Shown here in pieces: positions 26,181 to 32,062 of a stretch of 32,062 nucleotides of DNA. Position numbers and translations under genes: made by a program. The number at the start of each line of letters is the position of its first letter. Positions within the stretch are counted from its first letter, which is position 1. The DNA is from Akkermansia sp. GTDB lineage: Bacteria > Verrucomicrobiota > Verrucomicrobiia > Verrucomicrobiales > Akkermansiaceae. The DNA is taken from positions 1 through 32,062 of the forward strand of contig JAFYWX010000023.1 in the NCBI GenBank assembly GCA_017546445.1, read 5' to 3'. The notes under the pieces are model-generated. The model was given only the letters and a program-made list of their open reading frames with translations, was not told where the DNA came from and ran no database searches.

Positions 26181-27998
26181 ATGCCCATATGCCCGAAATG
26201 CTCTGCCACCATTCACGCCGGCGCGGAAGACCAATGCCCCGCCTGCGGGTACAACATTACCCAGGCAGATGAGCTTTTTGGCGACGGGCAGGTGGAATTC
26301 ACCCGCGTGGTCGATGCCGCAGGGGCGCTCACCCACCAGGAACGCCTGGAGCTCATGCACACCCTTGAGCGGCTGGAGCGAAAAATCCAGCCCGTGGCGC
26401 TCTGCATTTATATTACAGACGTGGGCCAGATGCAGGAACTGCGCACCCACGCCCACTGGATTCTGAACCACGCCCGCATCCACCACCCTTCCTTCGGCAA
26501 GCGCGACCAGCTGAAAGCCATCGAGGAATCAGAGCTCCGGATGCGCCAGCCGGGCGAATCCCGCCCGGCCCAGGAGGAAGAACAAAGCTGGCTGGCCCGC
26601 GCCTGGAACACCCTGCGCGAGCGTGTGACCGACTTTCTGCACCCCATACCGCCGCCTGTGCGCCACGAATGGATGCTGATTCTGGTGCTGGATGTGCAGC
26701 TGGAAATGGCTTGTTTCTCATGGGGTTACAAGCTGGACCCCTACATCAGCGCCGATGGCATCAACTCCTGCATCAAGAGCGCTCAGCTGGAATTCCGCGA
26801 GCGCGCCATGGTACCAGCCTTGAAGATAGTGATGCGCAAGGCCAGAAACCACATTGCCGCCAAAACCCGCACCGTCAACCGCAAGCTGCGCCGCGCCCAG
26901 AAGCTTGGCACCCTGGTGGCAGCCATGGGGCTCATGCTGGGCTCCACCGGCATGGCAGAGGAGGCGCCGACACCGCCCCCGGCAAAAACCACCCAGGCAG
27001 CAGCGCCTGCTGAAGATGGCATGCCCCACTGGCGGGCAGATGATTACCGCCACCTGATGGCCGGCGAACTGCTGACCGGTTATTCCGCCCTCTTCCCCCC
27101 CAAGCCCACACCAGAGGAAATCAAGGCCGAGAAAGAACGCCAGAAACAACTGAAGCGCGAGCAGCGCGAACAGCAGCGCCAGCGCAAATTACCCGTCAAA
27201 ACCACACGCCCCCTCGAAAAACCGGAGGAAAGCGACACACGCATTCTGGGGCGTTATTGCGAGCTTTACACCAAACCCGCCAAGAACACCTTCCTGAATG
27301 ACCCCCAGGGGCTGCTTTCCACAGTGGAACGGGAGGACGTGAAGCACGTGCTGCGGGACCTGAATGCCAACTCTAAGTTCCACATCTACGTAACGGTGTT
27401 CAAGGGCGGGCAGGATATCCCCAGCGAGCTTTCGGTAGATATTCTGGTGGCTGCCACGGCCCAGCCCTGCGAATACGCCGTGCTCATACGCTACCCCATC
27501 GGCAATCCGGCCTCCATCCAGCTGGGGTACCAGGAAATAAAACCCGAAGAGAACCAGCGCCTTGAGTGGCTGCAGCAGGTGCGCGCTGCCGCAGATGACG
27601 GCAGCGCCGAGGGGCTCATGAGCGCCCTGCACTGCATCAAGAATCTCATCACCCCCACGGCTGATTCCTTCACCCCCATCTCCACCAGCACCGGGGCTAA
27701 GACCAAACTCATCGAAATCGATTTCCAGACCTCCAATAAACCCAAAAAAGAGACCATAGCACAGAAAATTGAACGTATTCTGCAGAATCCGCTCGTCATC
27801 TACCTGGGGGTATACCCACTGGGCATCGGCCTCATTTTGTGGGGGGGCTGGTGGTTCATCAACCTGGTGCGCAAGTCTTCCAGATTGATGGAAAGCGAGC
27901 CGGATCTGCGTCTCTCCTCGCCCTATGGCGCAGGTGTAAGCCGCCATGTGCGCTACCTGGAGGGCAAGGAAGCCGGCAAGGAGAAGCGCCTGTTCTGA
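26181..27998 (+). CDS. zinc-ribbon membrane protein with two TPM-like domains
   Basis: This 605-residue protein has unknown function. It opens with a zinc ribbon, CPKC (4-7) and CPAC (19-22). Residues about 38-230 resemble a TPM domain (VVDAAGALTHQERLELMHTL..., later MLILVLDVQLEMACFSWGYKLDPYI), interrupted by a charged insert. A hydrophobic segment with an Ala-like cleavage site (LGTLVAAMGLMLGSTGMA, about 245-263) follows, then a Pro/Lys/Gln-rich linker. A second TPM-like domain (about 355-500: FLNDPQGLLSTVEREDVKHVL, FHIYVTVFKGGQDIPSELS) precedes a clear membrane helix near 535-560 (VIYLGVYPLGIGLILWGGWW) and a basic cytoplasmic tail. TPM proteins act in membrane-associated processes such as photosystem repair or phosphatase activity in other organisms; that cannot be transferred here. 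The domain calls are by eye. Confidence 0.65.
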   Translation: MPICPKCSATIHAGAEDQCPACGYNITQADELFGDGQVEFTRVVDAAGALTHQERLELMHTLERLERKIQPVALCIYITDVGQMQELRTHAHWILNHARIHHPSFGKRDQLKAIEESELRMRQPGESRPAQEEEQSWLARAWNTLRERVTDFLHPIPPPVRHEWMLILVLDVQLEMACFSWGYKLDPYISADGINSCIKSAQLEFRERAMVPALKIVMRKARNHIAAKTRTVNRKLRRAQKLGTLVAAMGLMLGSTGMAEEAPTPPPAKTTQAAAPAEDGMPHWRADDYRHLMAGELLTGYSALFPPKPTPEEIKAEKERQKQLKREQREQQRQRKLPVKTTRPLEKPEESDTRILGRYCELYTKPAKNTFLNDPQGLLSTVEREDVKHVLRDLNANSKFHIYVTVFKGGQDIPSELSVDILVAATAQPCEYAVLIRYPIGNPASIQLGYQEIKPEENQRLEWLQQVRAAADDGSAEGLMSALHCIKNLITPTADSFTPISTSTGAKTKLIEIDFQTSNKPKKETIAQKIERILQNPLVIYLGVYPLGIGLILWGGWWFINLVRKSSRLMESEPDLRLSSPYGAGVSRHVRYLEGKEAGKEKRLF

Positions 27999-28040
27999 CC
28001 CCCGCTGTCGAAAAAACAGAAGGCGGCGTGTCCTTTTTGA

Positions 28041-28069
28041 TTGATTTCCCCCCCTTGCAGGTGTAGTAT
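28041..28069 (+). promoter_or_regulatory. nifJ promoter
   Basis: TTGATT (28041-28046) and TAGTAT (28064-28069) are 17 bp apart. The predicted start near 28076 gives a ~72-nt leader that contains a 17-codon open frame. Confidence 0.5.
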
Positions 28070-28097
28070 AGAGCACGTGGAAGCAGAATTTCACACT

Positions 28098-28151
28098 ATG
28101 GGTGAATTGTCTACATCCGCCTTCATTTTCCAAAACATTGTAATCATATGA
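28098..28151 (+). CDS. possible 17-residue leader peptide before nifJ
   Basis: The nifJ leader contains ATG GGT GAA ... ATA TGA, encoding MGELSTSAFIFQNIVII. Its stop overlaps the nifJ start as ATGA, the arrangement expected for translational coupling. No SD precedes either start. It could equally be a chance frame, since it is short and has no recognisable regulatory codon run. Confidence 0.25.
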   Translation: MGELSTSAFIFQNIVII

Positions 28152-31100
28152 ACACAACATATAGCACTATTGACGCCAACGAGGCCGTGGCCTCCGTAGC
28201 GTACCGCTGCTCTGAAGTGGCCGCTATCTACCCCATCACCCCGTCCTCCCCGATGGGTGAGTCGGCAGAAGCCTGGACCGCTGTAGATCGCAAGAATCTC
28301 TGGGGCACGGTCCCCAGCATCGTCGAGATGGAATCTGAGGCAGGTGCTGCCGGTGCTGTGCACGGCGCACTGCAGACCGGCTCCATGGCCACCACGTTCA
28401 CGGCCTCCCAGGGTCTGCTGCTCATGATTCCCAACATGTTCAAGATTGCCGGTGAACTGACCCCCTGCGTCTTCCACATTGCTGCCCGCGCCCTTGCAGC
28501 CCAGGGTCTTTCCATTTTCGGTGACCACAGCGACGTGATGAGCGCCCGCTCCACCGGCTTCGCCATGCTTTGCGGCGCCTCCACCCAGGAAGCCCCGGAT
28601 ATGGCCGCCATCGCCCACTCTGCCACGCTGGAAAGCCGCGTGCCCTTCATCAATTTCTTTGATGGTTTCCGCACCTCTCACGAAGTGGGCAAGATTGCCG
28701 ATATCTCCGACGAGCAGCTGCGCGGCATGATTGACCAGGACCTGGTGGATGCCTTCCACGCCCGCGCCCTCACGCCGGATGCCCCCGTCATCCGCGGCAC
28801 CGCCCAGAACCCGGATGTGTACTTCCAGGGCCGCGAAACCGTGAACGCTTTCTACAACGCCGTGCCCGGCATTGTGAAGAAGGCCATGAAGAAGTTCGGC
28901 GAGCTCACCGGCCGCTGCTATGACCTGGTGGAATACATCGGCAGCCCCGAGGCCACCCGCGTCATCGTCATCATGGGCTCCGGTGCCGAGGCCTGCCTTG
29001 AGACCGTGAAGGCCCTGAGCAGCGAGGATATCGGCGTGCTGAAGGTGCGTCTGTACCGTCCCTTCCCGGCAGAGGACGTGATTGCTGCCCTGCCCAAGAC
29101 CGTGAAGAAGATTGCTGTGCTCGACCGCACCAAGGAACCCGGCAGCCTGGGCGAACCCCTGCTGCAGGACGTGGTGCAGGCTCTTTCCGATGCCTCCGTG
29201 GCCGGCACCCTGCCCTTCGCCATGCCCATCATCGTGGGCGGTCGCTACGGCCTGGGCTCCAAGGAATTCACCCCCGCCATGGTAAAGGGTGTGTTCGACG
29301 AGCTGAAGAAGGATGCCCCCATGACCGGCTTTGCCGTGGGTATTGAGGACGACGTGACCGGCAAGTCTATCTCCTACGACCCCAGCTTCACCACCGAGGC
29401 TGATACCGTGACCCGCTGCATGTTCTATGGTCTGGGTTCCGACGGTACCGTGGGTGCCAACAAGGATGCCATCAAGATTATCGGCAAGCACACCGACCTG
29501 TACGTGCAGGGCTACTTCGTGTACGACTCCAAGAAGTCCGGTTCCTCCACGGTATCCCACCTGCGTTTCGGCACCACGCCGATTCACAGCACCTACCTCA
29601 TCACCAGCGCCAACTTCATTGCGCTGCACCAGCCCAGCCTGCTGAACACCTTCGACTTCCTGAAGAACGCTGCTCCCGGTGCCACCTTCCTCATCAACAC
29701 CCCGGTGGCTGCTGACAAGGTGTGGGACAGCCTGCCTGCCCGCATGCAGCAGCAGATTCTGGACAAGAACATCAAGGTTTACTGCATCGATGCCTTCAAG
29801 GTAGCCAAGGCTACCGGCATGGGCGGTCGCATCAACATGATTATGCAGACCTGCTTCTTCCACCTGGCCGGCGTGATTCCCTCCGATGAAGCTATCGGCT
29901 ACATCAAGGAGGCCATCAAGAAGACCTACGGCAAGAAGGGTGACGAAGTGGTGGCCAAGAACATCCAGGCTGTGGATGCCTCCCTGGCCAACCTGTACGA
30001 GGTACCCCTGGGCACCACCATCACCGGCCACGAGCTGCCCTCCGCCCTGGCTCCCGGCGCTCCCGCCTTTGTGCGCGACGTGCTCGGCAAGATTGTGATT
30101 GGCGAAGGCGACAGCGTGAAGGTTTCCGAAATGCCGGTGGACGGCACCTTCCCGAGCGGCACCACCCAGTACGAGAAGCGCAACCTCGCCCTCGAAATCC
30201 CCGTGTGGCAGCCTGAAAAGACCGAAACCAGCAAGGCCTGTATCCAGTGCGGCAAGTGCACCATGGTGTGCCCCCACGCTGCCCTGCGCGCCACGATGGT
30301 GGACCCCGCAGAGCTCGAGGGCGCCCCGGAGAGCTTCAAGAGCGCCGATGCCAGCAAGATGCACAAGAACTGGCAGGGCAAGAAGTTCATCATCCAGGTA
30401 TCCGCTGCAGACTGCACGGGCTGCACCCTCTGCACCCGCGTATGCCCCACGAACTCCCTGACCATGACCCCGGCTTCCGAGGCTCTGGCCCCCGAGTCCG
30501 CCAACTGGGACTTCTACAACAAGCTGCCTGATGCCGACCGCACCCAGATTAACACCTCCGTGGTTCGCGATGCTCAGTTCCTGCGTCCGCTGTTCGAATT
30601 CAGCGGTGCCTGCGCCGGCTGCGGTGAAACCCCGTATGTGAAGGCCCTGAGCCAGCTCTTCGGCAACCGCCTTGTGGTGGCCAACGCCACGGGTTGCTCC
30701 TCCATCTACGGCGGCAACCTGCCCACCACCCCCTGGACGCACGACGCCGATGGCCGCGGCCCGGCATGGGCCAACAGCCTCTTCGAGGACAACGCTCAGT
30801 TCGGTCTTGGCTTCCGCGTCTCCCTGGACAAGAAGCAGGAATACGCCTTCGAGCTGCTCGATGCCGCTGCCGATAAGATTGGCGCTGAGCTCGTAGCCGC
30901 CATCAAGTCCAACCCGCAGAAGACGGAGGCCGATGTAGCCACCGCCCGCGAGACCGTGGCTGCCATCAAGGCCGCCTGTGGTGACGACCCCGAACTTGCC
31001 GCCCTGAAGGCCCAGGCCAACTACCTGGTGAGCAAGTCTGTGTGGATTCTCGGCGGCGACGGCTGGGCCTACGACATCGGCTACGGTGGTCTGGACCACA

Positions 31101-31726
31101 TCCTGGCATCCGGCCGCAATGTGAAGGTGCTCGTGATGGACACCGAGGTGTACTCCAACACCGGTGGCCAGTGCTCCAAGGCTACTCCGCGCTCCGCTGT
31201 GGCCAAGTTCGCCACCCGCGGTAAGGACCAGGTGAAGAAGGACATCGGCTACATGGCCATGACCTACGGCAACATCTACGTGGCCTCCATCTCCATGGGC
31301 TCCAATGATGAGCACGCCCTCAAGACCCTGGTGGAAGCTGAGGAATACGATGGCCCCGCCCTCGTGATTGCTTACAGCCACTGCATCAACCACGGCATCA
31401 ACATGGCTCAGGGTCTCGACCGCCAGAAGGATGCTGTTGACTGCGGCCGCTGGCTGCTCTACAACTTCAACCCGGACAACATCAAGCAGGGTAAGAACCC
31501 GCTCACCATCAAGAGCAAGGCTCCCAAGAAGTCCGTGCGCGAGGCCCTTATCGGTGCCGACGGCAAAGGCGGCGAAAACCGCTTCAAGATGCTGGCCAAG
31601 ACCAACAAGGCCAACTTCGAGAAGCTGCTCGACCTGGAGGAGAAGGACATCCAGCGCCGCTGGCGCCTCTACCAGGCCCTCGCTGCCATCGATTACAGCG
31701 CCGAGGCCGAAACGCCCGAGGCATAA
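28148..31726 (+). CDS. nifJ: pyruvate:ferredoxin (flavodoxin) oxidoreductase
   Basis: This single-chain enzyme of 1192 residues oxidatively decarboxylates pyruvate to acetyl-CoA and CO2 and reduces ferredoxin or flavodoxin, in the cytoplasm of anaerobes. Fused domains run in the usual order. The N-terminal pyrimidine-binding domain has YPITPSSPMGE. A transketolase-C-like domain and the gamma domain (FGTTPIHSTYLI) follow. A two-cluster ferredoxin domain has CIQCGKCTMVCP (from about C698) and CTGCTLCTRVCP (from about C755). The C-terminal TPP-binding domain has CAGCGETPYVK (about 821-832), GDGWAYDIGYGG and TEVYSNTGGQCSKATPRS (about 998-1015). All eight cluster Cys of the ferredoxin domain and the Cys of the C-terminal third cluster (CAGC and others) are present. 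Length is normal. It is monocistronic, with a promoter, a short leader and a strong terminator. Codon use is strongly biased, as expected of a highly expressed gene. Confidence 0.97.
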   Translation: MNTTYSTIDANEAVASVAYRCSEVAAIYPITPSSPMGESAEAWTAVDRKNLWGTVPSIVEMESEAGAAGAVHGALQTGSMATTFTASQGLLLMIPNMFKIAGELTPCVFHIAARALAAQGLSIFGDHSDVMSARSTGFAMLCGASTQEAPDMAAIAHSATLESRVPFINFFDGFRTSHEVGKIADISDEQLRGMIDQDLVDAFHARALTPDAPVIRGTAQNPDVYFQGRETVNAFYNAVPGIVKKAMKKFGELTGRCYDLVEYIGSPEATRVIVIMGSGAEACLETVKALSSEDIGVLKVRLYRPFPAEDVIAALPKTVKKIAVLDRTKEPGSLGEPLLQDVVQALSDASVAGTLPFAMPIIVGGRYGLGSKEFTPAMVKGVFDELKKDAPMTGFAVGIEDDVTGKSISYDPSFTTEADTVTRCMFYGLGSDGTVGANKDAIKIIGKHTDLYVQGYFVYDSKKSGSSTVSHLRFGTTPIHSTYLITSANFIALHQPSLLNTFDFLKNAAPGATFLINTPVAADKVWDSLPARMQQQILDKNIKVYCIDAFKVAKATGMGGRINMIMQTCFFHLAGVIPSDEAIGYIKEAIKKTYGKKGDEVVAKNIQAVDASLANLYEVPLGTTITGHELPSALAPGAPAFVRDVLGKIVIGEGDSVKVSEMPVDGTFPSGTTQYEKRNLALEIPVWQPEKTETSKACIQCGKCTMVCPHAALRATMVDPAELEGAPESFKSADASKMHKNWQGKKFIIQVSAADCTGCTLCTRVCPTNSLTMTPASEALAPESANWDFYNKLPDADRTQINTSVVRDAQFLRPLFEFSGACAGCGETPYVKALSQLFGNRLVVANATGCSSIYGGNLPTTPWTHDADGRGPAWANSLFEDNAQFGLGFRVSLDKKQEYAFELLDAAADKIGAELVAAIKSNPQKTEADVATARETVAAIKAACGDDPELAALKAQANYLVSKSVWILGGDGWAYDIGYGGLDHILASGRNVKVLVMDTEVYSNTGGQCSKATPRSAVAKFATRGKDQVKKDIGYMAMTYGNIYVASISMGSNDEHALKTLVEAEEYDGPALVIAYSHCINHGINMAQGLDRQKDAVDCGRWLLYNFNPDNIKQGKNPLTIKSKAPKKSVREALIGADGKGGENRFKMLAKTNKANFEKLLDLEEKDIQRRWRLYQALAAIDYSAEAETPEA

Positions 31727-31749
31727 GCCCCGGCAGCCCCATTAACTTC

Positions 31750-31784
31750 AACGGCGTGCGGTTCACCACCGCACGCCGTTCTTG
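31750..31784 (+). terminator. terminator after nifJ
   Basis: A 13-bp perfect stem (31750-31762 with 31768-31780) with a 5-nt loop is followed by CTTGT. It lies 24 bp after the stop codon. The U-tract is poor but the stem is very strong. Confidence 0.75.
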
Positions 31785-32012
31785 TATCACATGTGTCCCA
31801 AAGATTGCTGCGCCAAAATAGAGTTCATCGGGCAACTGGCTCGCGTCAGCGAGCGGAACATTGAGCCCGTGAAACGGGCGACATAACAATAGCGAGTGGT
31901 GCAGCGGCTTCAGCCGCGAAACCACTCGTTTTATGTAAAAAGTCATTAGAACCCGTGGAACGGGTGACAGAAACGCGTGGCTTAAAATCGTGTCAGGACG
32001 AACAAATAGCTA
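31785..32012. repeat. dispersed element S, copy 2 (inverted relative to copy 1)
   Basis: Reverse complement of 12597-12821, beginning with the terminal TCACATGTGTCCCAAAGATTGC shared with element R. Stems include GGCTCGCG/CGAGCGG (31840-31858), GCCCGTGAAACGGGC (31865-31879) and AGTGGTGCAGCGGCTTCAGC... closing at ACCACT near 31925. The last ~50 bases of the window show no feature. Confidence 0.85.
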
Positions 32013-32062
32013 TTCTTTCATAGAGAATTTATATTGAAATTAAGGCGCATATGTAGCAACCC

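Overview
The window looks like a chromosomal segment of a gut Verrucomicrobiota bacterium, most probably an Akkermansia or close relative. This is inferred from gene content and not from a marker gene: two giant Gly/Thr/Ser/Val-rich surface proteins that both begin MKLHL (one with a PEP-CTERM tail, one with an autotransporter barrel), a secreted GH2 beta-galactosidase with two galactose-binding-like modules suited to host glycans, a single-chain pyruvate:ferredoxin oxidoreductase of an anaerobe, and almost no Shine-Dalgarno sequences. No rRNA, tRNA, CRISPR array or complete prophage was seen.

Layout. 0.3-5.0 kb (minus): PEP-CTERM beta-helix surface protein. 5.0-9.3 kb: an accessory zone in which an AbiEi/AbiEii toxin-antitoxin pair and a DUF4143-type AAA ATPase (all minus) sit between copies of dispersed repeats, heptanucleotide tandem arrays and 43-bp perfect palindromes. 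9.4-10.0 kb (minus): secreted thioredoxin-fold protein. 10.1-14.3 kb: a repeat-rich stretch with an internally deleted IS3-family element, a 43-codon remnant that may be an acyltransferase tail, glf (plus) and crcB (minus). 14.4-18.7 kb (minus): autotransporter. 18.9-23.3 kb (minus): GH2 beta-galactosidase. 23.4-25.9 kb (plus): a tight operon of polyprenyl-phosphate sugar transferase, trmL and a small DEDDy exonuclease-like protein. 26.2-28.0 kb (plus): zinc-ribbon/TPM-like membrane protein. 28.1-31.7 kb (plus): nifJ.

Functional reading. The surface proteins, beta-galactosidase, UDP-galactopyranose mutase and initiating sugar transferase together suggest a cell-envelope and glycan-foraging neighbourhood. 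nifJ is central anaerobic metabolism. The AbiE pair and ATPase are accessory genes.

The least explained feature is the repeat landscape. It comprises several unrelated 7-bp tandem arrays, a four-copy element whose core can fold as a three-way junction, and a second ~220-bp hairpin element that shares one end with the first and is inverted between 12.6 and 31.8 kb. Nearly all genes with readable upstream regions carry a sigma70-like promoter with a 17-18 bp spacer. For the beta-galactosidase and the TPM-like protein that promoter predicts an essentially leaderless mRNA. All promoter and terminator calls were made by eye.
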